A DNA stretch of 64,000 nt from Dendrosporobacter quercicolus (GCF_900104455.1 NZ_FNHB01000006.1:62001-126000); one strand, 5' to 3'. Numbered from the stretch's first letter, positions 33,375-42,632 are shown. Notes: generated by a model from the sequence alone, not told the origin. Program-made: numbers and translations.

Positions 33375-34529
33375 ATGCGGCCAAATCCTAAAAGAGTCCT
33401 GATTGTCTCAGCTTCTATTGGTTCAGGGCATAATCAGGCGGCTGAGGCTATTGCCGGCCGGATTGCCTGGGAAAATCCGGGAGCCACGGTGAAGATCGTG
33501 GACTTTATGGATCAGGAGAATTCTTACTTTAACACGCTGCTGAAAGAGACTTATTTAAAGATGCTGCATTTGTCGCCAAGCATGTACGATGTTTTATACC
33601 GCTGGACCAAGTTGTCCGGCAGCGGCTTGCCGGTACAGAATCTGATGGCGGTCATCATGAAAAAGACGATGGAAAAATTGATCCGTAAATACCGCCCTCA
33701 CCTGGTCATCTGTACGCACCCTTTTCCCTGCGGAGCCGCTGCATATCTGAAAAAAACGCGCGGCATTAAAACAACGCTGGCCGCCGTCATTACCGATTTT
33801 GCCATTCACCGGCTGTGGGTTTATCCCGAAGTCGATTTGTACTTTGTCGGCGTTCCCGAGCTGCGTACTGAACTCTTAGCCCAGGGGATCCCCGGCCGGA
33901 GCATTCATGTGAGCGGTATTCCGATTGCGGCGGCTTTTGAGCAGCTTTATGATAAGCAGTCCATCGCAGCGGAACTGGGGTTAAGCAAAGACCTGCCAAC
34001 GGTATTGGTGATGGGAGGCGGCCTGGGCCTTGGCGGGGTTAAGCACGCGCTGGAAAACTTAGCGGCCGGCGGCAGTGTCCTGCAGTTGATCGTGCTGACA
34101 GGCCGAAACCCAAAACTGCAGCAAGCCTTGCGCCAATATAGTCCGGCCTCGCCTCATATTGTCCGGCTGTTGGGTTATTCCCACCGGGTACCGGAATTAA
34201 TGGCTTGCGCCGATCTATTAATCACCAAACCGGGTGCACTGACCATTTGCGAGGCTCTGGCAATGAAGCTGCCGCTGGTGTTATATGAGTCCATCCCCGG
34301 TCAGGAGAAGGATAATGCCGGCTATATGAGCCGGAAAGGCGCGGCTGTGTGGGTCCAAAGCGATGACCAACTGCAACCCACGGTGAGCAGGCTGCTCAAT
34401 AATCCGGACCAGCTGCAGCGGATGCAGGCCATCGCCCGTGAGTTGCGTCAGCCGCAGGCCGCCAGGAACATAGCGGCCATTCTTGAGCGGTATTTCCGCA
34501 CGCGGTATTTTACAGCAGCCAACCTGTAG
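33375..34529 (+). CDS. MGDG-synthase-like glycosyltransferase (GT28, UgtP type)
   Basis: 384 aa. N-terminal MGDG synthase domain (VLIVSASIGSGHNQAAEAI, ICTHPFP) and C-terminal GT28 nucleotide-sugar site (GGLGLGG, TKPGALTICEALAMKLPLV, PGQEKDNA). Enzymes of this family transfer glucose or galactose from a UDP-sugar to diacylglycerol at the inner face of the membrane, making phosphate-free glycolipids. ATG 33375 follows GGAGGAGAG. PhoP boxes stand upstream, and the phospholipase C gene follows after 24 bases, which points to lipid replacement in phosphate starvation. Confidence 0.85.
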   Translation: MRPNPKRVLIVSASIGSGHNQAAEAIAGRIAWENPGATVKIVDFMDQENSYFNTLLKETYLKMLHLSPSMYDVLYRWTKLSGSGLPVQNLMAVIMKKTMEKLIRKYRPHLVICTHPFPCGAAAYLKKTRGIKTTLAAVITDFAIHRLWVYPEVDLYFVGVPELRTELLAQGIPGRSIHVSGIPIAAAFEQLYDKQSIAAELGLSKDLPTVLVMGGGLGLGGVKHALENLAAGGSVLQLIVLTGRNPKLQQALRQYSPASPHIVRLLGYSHRVPELMACADLLITKPGALTICEALAMKLPLVLYESIPGQEKDNAGYMSRKGAAVWVQSDDQLQPTVSRLLNNPDQLQRMQAIARELRQPQAARNIAAILERYFRTRYFTAANL

Positions 34530-34553
34530 TAAGTGATAAAAGGAGGATTTATT

Positions 34554-35282
34554 ATGAGCTTCCCTGCCTTGGGCAATGCATCCATGCTTCTTGGCGCTAA
34601 AGTTTTGCTGGCCGCGGTAAGCCCGCTGCAGGGCTTTTTCGATCAGCCGGGCATAGCGCATGAATTTTGCAACCGCCAAGCGGTAACCATTCTGGCCCGC
34701 GATGGCAATACCGGCTATGCCCGGCTGCTCAGCACCTATATGACTGAGCTGAATGCCGGTGTATACTGGGCCGATAAAGGCTGGAAGAATGTCGGCCATT
34801 ATTATGAGCCGGTTGGCGGCAGGGGGCTATGGCAGTTTAGTAATGCTCTGGAGAGTTTCAACAGTTATTATTACCGCTGTCTAACCGCGCTGGGCGGCGG
34901 CAAAATAAGAGACGCGGTATTTTTTCTAGGTGCGGCGGCGCATTTATTGCAGGATTTGTGTGTGCCCCATCATGCCCGGGCTAAAGTATTCAATGGACAC
35001 AAAGAATATGAAGGCTGGGTAAAAGCACATTATTTCAGTTATGCAGTTGACCGTTTCAGCGGGTTTAACTGTCGGCCGGACAATCAAAGGCTGCTGCTGG
35101 ATAATGCTGCTATGGCGGCTGATCTGTATGATTTGGTCGACAGCGAGCGAGGCAATGCCCGATATCATGAAGTGACTGCCATTGCGTTGCCTCAGGCCCA
35201 GCGGGCAACGGCCAGGCTGTTTGAGCAATTTTGCCAGTGCGTTCAGTCCATGGCGTCGTTCAAGCTGATTACCGTAGCATGA
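34554..35282 (+). CDS. Zinc-dependent phospholipase C family protein
   Basis: 242 aa, aligned by eye with Bacillus cereus PLC. Zinc ligands are conserved: His36, Asp74 (YWADKG), His82 (GHYYEP), His130 and Asp134 (HLLQD), His140 (PHHA), His149 and Glu153 (HKEYE). It should hydrolyse phospholipids to diacylglycerol plus a phosphorylated head group. There is no convincing signal peptide and no N-terminal Trp ligand of secreted PLCs, so it may act inside the cell, feeding diacylglycerol to the adjacent glycosyltransferase. AGGAGG precedes ATG 34554. Confidence 0.85.
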   Translation: MSFPALGNASMLLGAKVLLAAVSPLQGFFDQPGIAHEFCNRQAVTILARDGNTGYARLLSTYMTELNAGVYWADKGWKNVGHYYEPVGGRGLWQFSNALESFNSYYYRCLTALGGGKIRDAVFFLGAAAHLLQDLCVPHHARAKVFNGHKEYEGWVKAHYFSYAVDRFSGFNCRPDNQRLLLDNAAMAADLYDLVDSERGNARYHEVTAIALPQAQRATARLFEQFCQCVQSMASFKLITVA

Positions 35283-35364
35283 CAAAGAACTATAAGAATG
35301 CCGGCCGGTTTAACCGGTTGGCGGGCCGAGACGGGCAGTAATCTACATCATTGGGGGAAGTGCT

Positions 35365-37197
35365 GTGTGGGATACTAGCTGGGGAAAGATCGCGACCTTT
35401 GCCGGATTTTTTACAAATATCGGCCCAGGCGCAGGTATGGCAGACCCGGATGCCGCAGAGCTGTTTCATGCTATATTGGAACAAAATGAAATCAATACGG
35501 TGTTTCAACCCGTGATTTCTTTAACCGACGGCACTGTTATCGGGTATGAAGCGTTAAGCCGCGGTCCGCAGGGGTCGGCCCTGGAACGGCCGAGTGTTTT
35601 GTTTGAGACCGCCCAGCGGCTGAATAAGCTTTGGGAGCTGGAACTGCTCTGCCGGACGGCGGCCCTGGAACAGGCTAAGTATATGCCGCCTGACAAAATG
35701 CTGTTTCTTAATGTTGATCCTAAAATTATTCACGATGTCCGGTTTCAAAAGGGTTTAACCACAGATTTGCTGGACAAGTACCAGCTTGATCCTACCGGCA
35801 TTATTTTTGAAATTACGGAGAAGACCTCGGTGGAGGATTATCGCAGCTTTCGCCGGGTGCTTGATCATTACACCGGCCAAGGGTATAAAATTGCCATTGA
35901 CGACACCGGCTCGGGCTATTCGGGACTGCGCATGCTGGCTGAGACCAGACCGCAATTCATTAAGATGGATATGCAGCTGGTGCGGGATATTGACAAGGAT
36001 CATTTAAAACAGGCGTTAATTAAGGCTTTTTATGATTTTGCAATTTTGACAAATATGAAAATAATTGCTGAAGGCATTGAAACCGTCAGTGAATTATATA
36101 CGTTAATTGACATTGGCATTCACTATGGACAGGGGTTTTTGCTGCAAAAGCCAATGCCGCAGTTTCTGGATCTCCGCCCGGACATCAGAGAACTAATTCA
36201 GCGTAAAAATAAACAAAAAAAGAAAGAAACGTTTTATACGGCAATTACCATGCCGGTAGGTGAAATTGCCAGGTGTGACCCGCCGCATAATCCTGATTGC
36301 AGCGGAGCACAGGCGATTGAGGCTTTTAATCACAACCTGTCACTGCGCGGCATCCCGGTAGTAGAGGACGGTCGGCCGGTCGGCCTGTTAATGAAAGACC
36401 GGTTTTTGGCCAATCTGGCTACACAGTACGGGGTAGCTATTTATATGAACCGGCCAATCCGCCTGCTGATGGACCGGGACCCGCTGGTTGTCGATTATCA
36501 TACTTCGCTGGAACAGGTGGCCAAACTGGTTGTGGCCCGAACAGACGATACCCTGTATGATTACATTATCGTGACCAAGAATGAAAGCTATTACGGGGTG
36601 ACCAGCGTCCGGCGGCTGCTGGAAAAAACCACGCAACTGGAGATCACCCGGGCCAAGCATTGCAATCCGCTGAGCGGGTTGCCCGGCAATATTATTATTG
36701 AAGACAAAATTAACCGGGCTCTGGACGGCAAGAGCGATTTTTCCATTTTGTATTTTGACCTGGATAATTTTAAGCCGTATAACGATACTTACGGCTTTGA
36801 GCACGGCGATAAGATTCTATGCCTGACAGCCGAGGTTATCCGCCAGCAGCTGACACTTCTGGGGCCGCCCGATTCTTTTATTGGACATATCGGCGGCGAC
36901 GATTTTATTGCCGTTGTTCACTCCGCCAACGTGGATCAGTTGTGCCAAGCCGTTATTGACAATTTCGATTTGCGGATCAGAGGTTTTTATACCGAGGAAC
37001 ATCTGACCAACGGCTTTATTATCGCCAAAAACCGGCACGGCAGGGAAGAACGTTATCCCATTATGGCCATATCGATTGCCGTGGTTACCAGTAAAGGCCG
37101 GAAATTCACCAATGCCACGCAATTGGCGGAAGCCGCCGGTGAAGTCAAAAAGCAGTGTAAGCTTACCTGGCACAGCTGCTATAAAGTAGCCGAGTAA
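35365..37197 (+). CDS. EAL-CBS-GGDEF cyclic-di-GMP protein
   Basis: 610 aa. Residues 30-275 are an EAL phosphodiesterase with the catalytic set in YEALSRG, FLNVDP, FEITEKT, AIDDTGSGYSG, FIKMDM and AEGIET; 290-430 two CBS motifs that may bind a nucleotide; 435-600 a GGDEF domain with signature GGDDF, Asp for Glu. No membrane segment. It probably breaks down (and may also make) c-di-GMP. GTG 35365 has GGGGGAAG upstream and the gene lies 82 bases after the phospholipase gene without a clear terminator, so it may be Pho controlled. Confidence 0.88.
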   Translation: MWDTSWGKIATFAGFFTNIGPGAGMADPDAAELFHAILEQNEINTVFQPVISLTDGTVIGYEALSRGPQGSALERPSVLFETAQRLNKLWELELLCRTAALEQAKYMPPDKMLFLNVDPKIIHDVRFQKGLTTDLLDKYQLDPTGIIFEITEKTSVEDYRSFRRVLDHYTGQGYKIAIDDTGSGYSGLRMLAETRPQFIKMDMQLVRDIDKDHLKQALIKAFYDFAILTNMKIIAEGIETVSELYTLIDIGIHYGQGFLLQKPMPQFLDLRPDIRELIQRKNKQKKKETFYTAITMPVGEIARCDPPHNPDCSGAQAIEAFNHNLSLRGIPVVEDGRPVGLLMKDRFLANLATQYGVAIYMNRPIRLLMDRDPLVVDYHTSLEQVAKLVVARTDDTLYDYIIVTKNESYYGVTSVRRLLEKTTQLEITRAKHCNPLSGLPGNIIIEDKINRALDGKSDFSILYFDLDNFKPYNDTYGFEHGDKILCLTAEVIRQQLTLLGPPDSFIGHIGGDDFIAVVHSANVDQLCQAVIDNFDLRIRGFYTEEHLTNGFIIAKNRHGREERYPIMAISIAVVTSKGRKFTNATQLAEAAGEVKKQCKLTWHSCYKVAE

Positions 37198-37308
37198 CCG
37201 GTGAAGGACGCTGATAAGCGGTCTGGCAAACCTTTAACCGGCCGGTTATGCAATCAAAAATAAGGTATTAAATCCAGCCAATGATGAAAAACTAGCAATA
37301 GAATAGAA

Positions 37309-37336
37309 TTAACAAAAACGTAACACCGGCTTAACA
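37309..37336 (+). promoter_or_regulatory. PhoP-box array upstream of pstS
   Basis: TTAACA (37309), GTAACA (37320), TTAACA (37331), exact 11-bp period. TAAAAT (37357-37362) is a reasonable -10 at 20 bases downstream. Confidence 0.78.
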
Positions 37337-37401
37337 CAAAAGCCTGGGTGGAGGCTTAAAATTAGGTTGTATGATTTTTACAATATGGGAGGGTATTTTA
37401 A

Positions 37402-38256
37402 ATGAAGTTTTTCCGTAAATCCAGAATGATGATTGCTGCTGTAGCTTTGATGCTGGGCGTAACCTTTGTCGCCGGCTGTGGCGGTGAAAAGAAAGAAGCT
37501 GCCGCTGATTTGCAGGGTACGGTGACGGCTTCAGGTTCTACCGCACTTTTGCCGCTGTTAAAGCCGGCCCAGGAGGAATTCCAGAAGAAAAATGCTAAAG
37601 TAACGGTAAATATCTCCGGAGGCGGTTCCTTCACCGGAATGAATCAGGTTGCCGCCGGCGCTGTCAATATCGGCAATTCCGACGTTAATCTGCCGGCCGA
37701 TTTTAAAGACAAAGGCCTGGTAGACCACCGGGTAGCGGTTATTCCGTTTGTATTTATCACCAATCCTGATGTAACTGTGGATAATTTGACTCAGCAACAA
37801 TATGTGGATGTACTGACCGGTAAAATCAGCAACTGGCAGGAAGTTGGCGGCAAAGACCAGAAAATTACGCTGATTCACCGGGCGAAGTCTTCCGGTTCCC
37901 GGGCTACGATTGCCGAGGTGGTGTTGAAAGACGCGGCATTCACCGATAATGCCGTTATTCAGGATTCCAACGGTGCGGTAAGAGCTGCTGTGGCCAGCAC
38001 ACCGGGGGCAATCGGTTATGTTGATGCTCCTTATGCCGACAATACAGTAAAGGTTTTGGCTTTTAACGGCGTTAAATACAGCCCCGAGGCAATCATTGGC
38101 GGCCAATACCCGGTATATACTTATGGACATATGTACACTAAGGGTGAGCCAACCGGTCCGGTCAAGGCTTTTATCGACTATGTCATGAGCAAGGACTTCC
38201 AGGAAAGCTTTGCCGAAAAGAGTGGTTTTATTCCAGTGACAAAAATGAAAAAATAA
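37402..38256 (+). CDS. pstS: Phosphate-binding lipoprotein PstS
   Basis: 284 aa. Lipoprotein signal with lipobox VAGC (Cys26). The mature part is the type II binding-protein fold that traps phosphate: VTASGSTALLPLL and AKSSGSRATI are the two phosphate-binding loops. Delivers phosphate to PstCA. GGGAGGG precedes ATG 37402. A terminator follows and pstC has its own promoter, so pstS can be made in excess over the membrane parts. Confidence 0.96.
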   Translation: MKFFRKSRMMIAAVALMLGVTFVAGCGGEKKEAAADLQGTVTASGSTALLPLLKPAQEEFQKKNAKVTVNISGGGSFTGMNQVAAGAVNIGNSDVNLPADFKDKGLVDHRVAVIPFVFITNPDVTVDNLTQQQYVDVLTGKISNWQEVGGKDQKITLIHRAKSSGSRATIAEVVLKDAAFTDNAVIQDSNGAVRAAVASTPGAIGYVDAPYADNTVKVLAFNGVKYSPEAIIGGQYPVYTYGHMYTKGEPTGPVKAFIDYVMSKDFQESFAEKSGFIPVTKMKK

Positions 38257-38264
38257 TCTTTTCC

Positions 38265-38296
38265 AAAAGAGTCAGGCATTCGTGCCGGCTCTTTTT
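38265..38296 (+). terminator. Terminator after pstS
   Basis: Stem AAAAGAGTCAGGCA / TGCCGGCTCTTTT (one mismatch) with TTCG tetraloop, ending in T-run. Confidence 0.85.
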
Positions 38297-38355
38297 TGCG
38301 CCATTTATTCCGCCTGCTGCGCCGGGCGTCAGGCAAATATTTCCTGCTTAATAAT

Positions 38356-38383
38356 TTAACGAAAAATTAACACTATCCTAACA
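38356..38383 (+). promoter_or_regulatory. PhoP-box array upstream of pstC
   Basis: TTAACG (38356), TTAACA (38367), CTAACA (38378), exact 11-bp period, followed after 21 bases by a consensus TATAAT (38405-38410). Confidence 0.78.
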
Positions 38384-38450
38384 ATGAGAGTTTCTGTTAT
38401 TGTTTATAATTCTAGATATACTAAACATAGAGCAGGGATGTGAAGCTGTT

Positions 38451-39371
38451 ATGGCATTAGCGGCAAAGGAGCTTAACGTAATGGGCGCAGGCGGGAATCG
38501 CGACCATAAAATGAAGCTGTTATACGACCGTTATATCCGCTATTTATTTATTGCCAGCGCCTTTCTCATGACGGTGATTATTTTGGCGATCATCGTATTT
38601 GTCGGGCAGCAGGGGCTGATGACGTTTACTGAAGTAAGCCCGCTGGAGTTTTTTCTGACCGCTAAATGGGATCCCATGGAGGGACAGTACGGGGCGCTGA
38701 GTTTTATTGTCGGTTCAGTGTCGGTTACCATGCTGGCTATATTTTTTGGTGCGCCGCTGGGGCTGGCCGGAGCGGTGTTTATGGCTAAAATCGCCCCGGG
38801 CTGGCTGCGGGAAGTCATGCGGCCGGCAACCGATTTATATGTGGCCATACCATCGGTCGTATATGGTTATGTGGGACTGACTATTCTGGTGCCGTTTATC
38901 CGGGAGTTTTTTAACGTCAGTATCGGGTTCGGCTTATTGGCTGCCTCCATCATATTGGCGGTAATGATTTTACCAACCATTATCAGCATTTCAGAGGATG
39001 CGCTGCGGTCGGTGCCGCGCCCCCTGGAGGAAGCATCCCTGGCGCTTGGAGCAACCCGCTGGCAGACAATCTGGCTGGTTTTACTGCCGGCGGCGCTGCC
39101 GGGAATTCTTACGTCAATTATTCTGGCCATGGCCAGGGCTGTCGGTGAAACAATGGCCGTGCAAATGGTGATTGGCAATACCCCGCAGCTGGCCTATTCC
39201 TTATTTATGCCAACCGCTACGCTGCCCAGCGAAATTGTTGTGGAAATGGGCAATACTCCTTTTGGTTCAGCCTGGGGCAATGCCTTGTTTTTGATGGCGC
39301 TGGTACTGCTGCTGATTTCACTGGCCATGATTTTAATTATTCGGCGGATTGCCCAAAGGAGAGTGGTCTAA
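38451..39371 (+). CDS. pstC: Phosphate ABC transporter permease PstC
   Basis: 306 aa, six membrane helices with the EAA-type loop EEASLALGATRWQTIWLVLLP that contacts PstB. ATG 38451 is taken because the TATAAT at 38405-38410 places the transcript start near 38417; ATG 38481 with AAAGGAG upstream is a good alternative, giving a protein ten residues shorter. Directly abuts pstA. Confidence 0.94.
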   Translation: MALAAKELNVMGAGGNRDHKMKLLYDRYIRYLFIASAFLMTVIILAIIVFVGQQGLMTFTEVSPLEFFLTAKWDPMEGQYGALSFIVGSVSVTMLAIFFGAPLGLAGAVFMAKIAPGWLREVMRPATDLYVAIPSVVYGYVGLTILVPFIREFFNVSIGFGLLAASIILAVMILPTIISISEDALRSVPRPLEEASLALGATRWQTIWLVLLPAALPGILTSIILAMARAVGETMAVQMVIGNTPQLAYSLFMPTATLPSEIVVEMGNTPFGSAWGNALFLMALVLLLISLAMILIIRRIAQRRVV

Positions 39372-40232
39372 GTGCCGGCGAGACTGGTAAATCAACTGGC
39401 CACCATAATGATGTGGCTGGCGGGAATGCTGATTATCGGCATTCTGACCGTGTTTTTAGGTTATATTTTATATAAAGGGCTGCCGGTATTATCGTTTGGT
39501 TTTCTCTTTGGAATGCCCAGTGAGATTAGCGCAGGCGGCGGGGTCGGCCCGCAACTGTTTAATTCCTTTTATATCCTGTTTTTATCGATGGCCTGTTCGA
39601 TTCCGGTGGCCATTGGCGCGGGAATTTATCTGGCCGAATATGCCGGCAATAACCGGCTGACTGATTTAATCCGCCTTAGTACGGAAAGTCTGGCCAGTGT
39701 GCCGTCCATTGTACTGGGATTATTCGGGATGATTATTTTTGTAAATTATTTTGGACTGGGCTTTAGCATTCTTGGCGGGGCTTTGACTCTGATGCTGCTT
39801 AATTTGCCGGTGCTGGTCCGGGTGACGGAAGAGTCGGTGCGTACTGTGCCAAGCCATTACCGTGAGGCCAGCCTGGCGTTGGGCGCTACCAAATGGCAGA
39901 CCATCTGGCGGGTTATACTGCCCAATGCCTTACCGGGCATTATGACCGGTATAACCCTGACCGCCGGCCGGGCGCTGGGTGAAACCGCCATTCTGATCTT
40001 TACCGCCGGGACGACAGTGTCGCGGGTGGTGCCGGATTTTGAGGTTACCGCCGCCGGGGAAACCCTGGCCGTTCATCTGTGGTATGTCATGGCCGTTGGC
40101 CTGGTTCCCGACCGAATAAGCATTGCCGACGGCATTGGCGCATTATTGATCCTAACTATTCTGGTGATTAACCTGGTGGTGCTCATTCCAGGAAAATTAC
40201 TGCAAAGAAAACTTGGCGCTTCTGGTCACTAA
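39372..40232 (+). CDS. pstA: Phosphate ABC transporter permease PstA
   Basis: 286 aa, six membrane helices, with the partner EAA loop REASLALGATKWQTIWRVILP. Forms the transmembrane channel with PstC. GTG 39372 immediately follows the pstC stop, and AAAGGAG within pstC supplies the ribosome site. Operon ends here at a palindromic terminator; pstB, normally next, is 11 kb upstream. Confidence 0.95.
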   Translation: MPARLVNQLATIMMWLAGMLIIGILTVFLGYILYKGLPVLSFGFLFGMPSEISAGGGVGPQLFNSFYILFLSMACSIPVAIGAGIYLAEYAGNNRLTDLIRLSTESLASVPSIVLGLFGMIIFVNYFGLGFSILGGALTLMLLNLPVLVRVTEESVRTVPSHYREASLALGATKWQTIWRVILPNALPGIMTGITLTAGRALGETAILIFTAGTTVSRVVPDFEVTAAGETLAVHLWYVMAVGLVPDRISIADGIGALLILTILVINLVVLIPGKLLQRKLGASGH

Positions 40233-40241
40233 CATGAAAAA

Positions 40242-40265
40242 TACGCCCCGGCCGGGGCGTTTTTT
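40242..40265 (+). terminator. Terminator of pstCA
   Basis: 9-bp perfect palindromic stem ACGCCCCGG/CCGGGGCGT followed by six T. Confidence 0.92.
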
Positions 40266-40276
40266 AAACAGAATGC

Positions 40277-40436
40277 AGTACTGCGCCAACCCAGAAACTG
40301 CAAGCGATGGCGAGATGATTTTTCGTAAGACAAGGCGGAGGAATGAGGCATACCGGACGTATGCCAATTGACGACAACGCAGTATTACGGAAAATCATCC
40401 GGCAGCAATTGTAGAATTCTGGGTTGGTGCAGTACT
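40277..40436. repeat. 160-bp foldback element, copy C of dispersed repeat
   Basis: Outer arms 40277-40296 and about 40417-40436 are complementary but for one base (CAACCCAGAA...TTCTGGGTTG), middle arms GATGATTTTTCGTAA (40315-40329) and TTACGGAAAATCATC (40385-40399) likewise. The centre holds a GGCATAC/GTATGCC hairpin and the family words AAGGCGGAGG and GACGACAACGCAG. The whole unit can fold on itself like a MITE. It fills the gap between pstA and the chemoreceptor gene. Confidence 0.72.
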
Positions 40437-40454
40437 AGTATGGAGGTGCGATTT

Positions 40455-42569
40455 GTGTTCAAGCGAATGGTCACAATGCTCAGCACTAAGCGGCAATTAC
40501 TCCAGGGAGCGGTTCGCGCCAAAATCAAGCCGGCGGCACTGCGAAGCTTTATGACCGGGCAGGGCAGGCTGCACGGCATCGACAGGCAAACCTTGGTTAA
40601 ATCAGCGACTTCATTGCGGGCCAAAGCTGCGTTATATACAGTAGTCACCTGCATGATCCCGGTGGCGGCAGTAGGCTGGTATTTTATTCATGAAACAGCG
40701 GCGGGCCTGACTGAGGCTGCAATTGAGCGAAATAGCCAGGTCGCCGAACGGATTGCAAGCGATATCGGGAGCCTGCTGCAAACGAAAAAGAATTTTTTAA
40801 TGCTTGCCAGCGCTGATGCTGCCATCAGGTCCCTGGATCGTGAAGCCGGCCGGCGGCAGTTGTCAATGCTGCAGCCTTTTTACGGCAGCAATGACCCGTT
40901 GTTTATCGTCGGGTCCGACGGGCAACAAATTTTACGGACCGATGAGAAGCCGCTGGTGAATGTGGCCGATCATGAATATTTTAAACAGGGAATCAAAGGG
41001 CGCGCCGGCTTTGCCGGACCGGTCAAAAGCGAGGCTGACGGCAGTTTGACCTTGATTGGCGCAGCGCCCATTTATGGCGCTGACCACAAGGTTGAGGGCC
41101 TGCTCGGGGCGAATATCGAGCTGGCCAACCTCCGGTTTATGGTGGAGCAGGTGTTGTCGCAAAACCCGGGTTATGGGGTAACGATTCTTGACGCAAACCT
41201 GATTCCGGTATTTCATCAGGGTGATTCGTCGGCAGTTGAGGAACAGCGGGCCTTAACCGAACCGTTATACAGTACAGCGGTGGAAGAGCAAAGCGGCAGC
41301 AGTGTGGGAATTTTGCGCGGTCAGGAATATTTTACCTCATACCGCCCCATCGCCGACAGCGGCTGGATTGCTGTTGTCACCTATCCCAAAGCTGTGGTTT
41401 CGGAGAGAATTGCGGCAATGATTGAACGCGGCGCGGCGGTAACGCTATTGATCATTGCCGTTTTTGCGGCAGCCGGTCTGTATTTTACCAAACAGGCGCT
41501 CGCGCCTTTACAGCAGTTGGCAAACGGAGTGGAAAATGTCGCAAAAGGAAATTTAACCTACCGGCTGAACTACCGGCGGCAGGATGAATTGGGACAGGTA
41601 TCCGCCGCCTTTGATGAAATGACTGCCAGATTGCAGGAAATCGTTTTGTCGGTAAAGCAATCGTCGGCCTTGGTATTTGAAGCCAGCGGCAGTGTCGCCG
41701 CGGCCTGCGCCCAGTCGCAGGCCGGCAGTGCGCAGGTGGCGGCCGCTGTTGGCAGCATTGCCGGTAAACTGGCTGATCAGGGACAAACGACTGCCGACGC
41801 CCAACGGCAATTGCAGGAGCTGGCCAAGCTTACCGCCGGCGTTGATGAAGCTATGGTCAGCATTGCCCGGTCTGCTGGTCAATGCGCCTTTTTCGCCAAC
41901 GACGGACAGGCTGTCATTGCGCGGACTCTGGGAAATATGGGGCAGCTAAAACAGCTGATGGAGAAAGCCGGACAGATGGTCGGCAGTTTGGGTGAAAGCA
42001 CCCGGGAGATTGGCAATATCTCCACCGCAATAGCAGCCATTGCCAGCCAGACCAATTTATTAGCGCTTAATGCGGCGATAGAAGCCGCCCGGGCGGGCGA
42101 AGCCGGCCGGGGCTTTGCTGTTGTTGCCGATGAAGTGCGCAAGCTGGCCGAGCAGTCGGCGGGGGCCACGAAAAATATTGCCGAAATTACCCGTAAGGTA
42201 GCTGCTGAAACCGAAAGTGTGCTGGCGGCGATGCAGGACAGTTATACTCATGTTGATGAAGGCGTTAACATAGCCCAAATCAGCAGCACTGCTTTCGCGA
42301 ATATTATCGGAGCGGCCCAGGGGGTCCAGCAACAGGCGGAGGCCGGCAAACAGCAGACAGGCGGACAACTGGGGCATTGCCGGAGTGCATTGCAGGCGGT
42401 TGAGGGCATTCATTGTCTGGCCGGGGAAAACACGCACAGCGCCCAGGATATTGCAGCCGTAAGTGAAGAACAGGCTGCTGCTGCCCAGGACATTAACGGG
42501 TCCATTGAAAAGCTCAAGGTCATGGCCCGGCAATTGGACTGTCTGGTAGAGCAATTTAGAATTAGCTGA
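40455..42569 (+). CDS. Methyl-accepting chemotaxis protein
   Basis: 704 aa. First membrane helix near residue 60, an extracellular Cache-type sensor (about 85-320; [15 protein letters not shown] and [23 protein letters not shown]), second helix near 330-350, HAMP, and the MCP signalling hairpin with the conserved tip [37 protein letters not shown] 40455 has GGAGGTG upstream; the frame extension back to 40368 runs into the foldback element and is rejected. Signals sensed are unknown. Confidence 0.92.
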   Translation: MFKRMVTMLSTKRQLLQGAVRAKIKPAALRSFMTGQGRLHGIDRQTLVKSATSLRAKAALYTVVTCMIPVAAVGWYFIHETAAGLTEAAIERNSQVAERIASDIGSLLQTKKNFLMLASADAAIRSLDREAGRRQLSMLQPFYGSNDPLFIVGSDGQQILRTDEKPLVNVADHEYFKQGIKGRAGFAGPVKSEADGSLTLIGAAPIYGADHKVEGLLGANIELANLRFMVEQVLSQNPGYGVTILDANLIPVFHQGDSSAVEEQRALTEPLYSTAVEEQSGSSVGILRGQEYFTSYRPIADSGWIAVVTYPKAVVSERIAAMIERGAAVTLLIIAVFAAAGLYFTKQALAPLQQLANGVENVAKGNLTYRLNYRRQDELGQVSAAFDEMTARLQEIVLSVKQSSALVFEASGSVAAACAQSQAGSAQVAAAVGSIAGKLADQGQTTADAQRQLQELAKLTAGVDEAMVSIARSAGQCAFFANDGQAVIARTLGNMGQLKQLMEKAGQMVGSLGESTREIGNISTAIAAIASQTNLLALNAAIEAARAGEAGRGFAVVADEVRKLAEQSAGATKNIAEITRKVAAETESVLAAMQDSYTHVDEGVNIAQISSTAFANIIGAAQGVQQQAEAGKQQTGGQLGHCRSALQAVEGIHCLAGENTHSAQDIAAVSEEQAAAAQDINGSIEKLKVMARQLDCLVEQFRIS

Positions 42570-42584
42570 ATAAGCACAGACCGC

Positions 42585-42632
42585 AATAAATACCAAAAAG
42601 CTTGCCGCAAGGCAAGCTTTTTGGTATTTATT
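42585..42632. terminator. 22-bp perfect hairpin after chemoreceptor gene
   Basis: Arms 42585-42606 and 42611-42632, GCAA tetraloop, with a T-rich right arm. Acts as terminator. Confidence 0.85.

Noticed and set aside
40368-40454. N-terminal extension of the chemoreceptor gene
   Set aside because: The extension consists of the 3' arm of a foldback repeat; a good ribosome site precedes GTG 40455.
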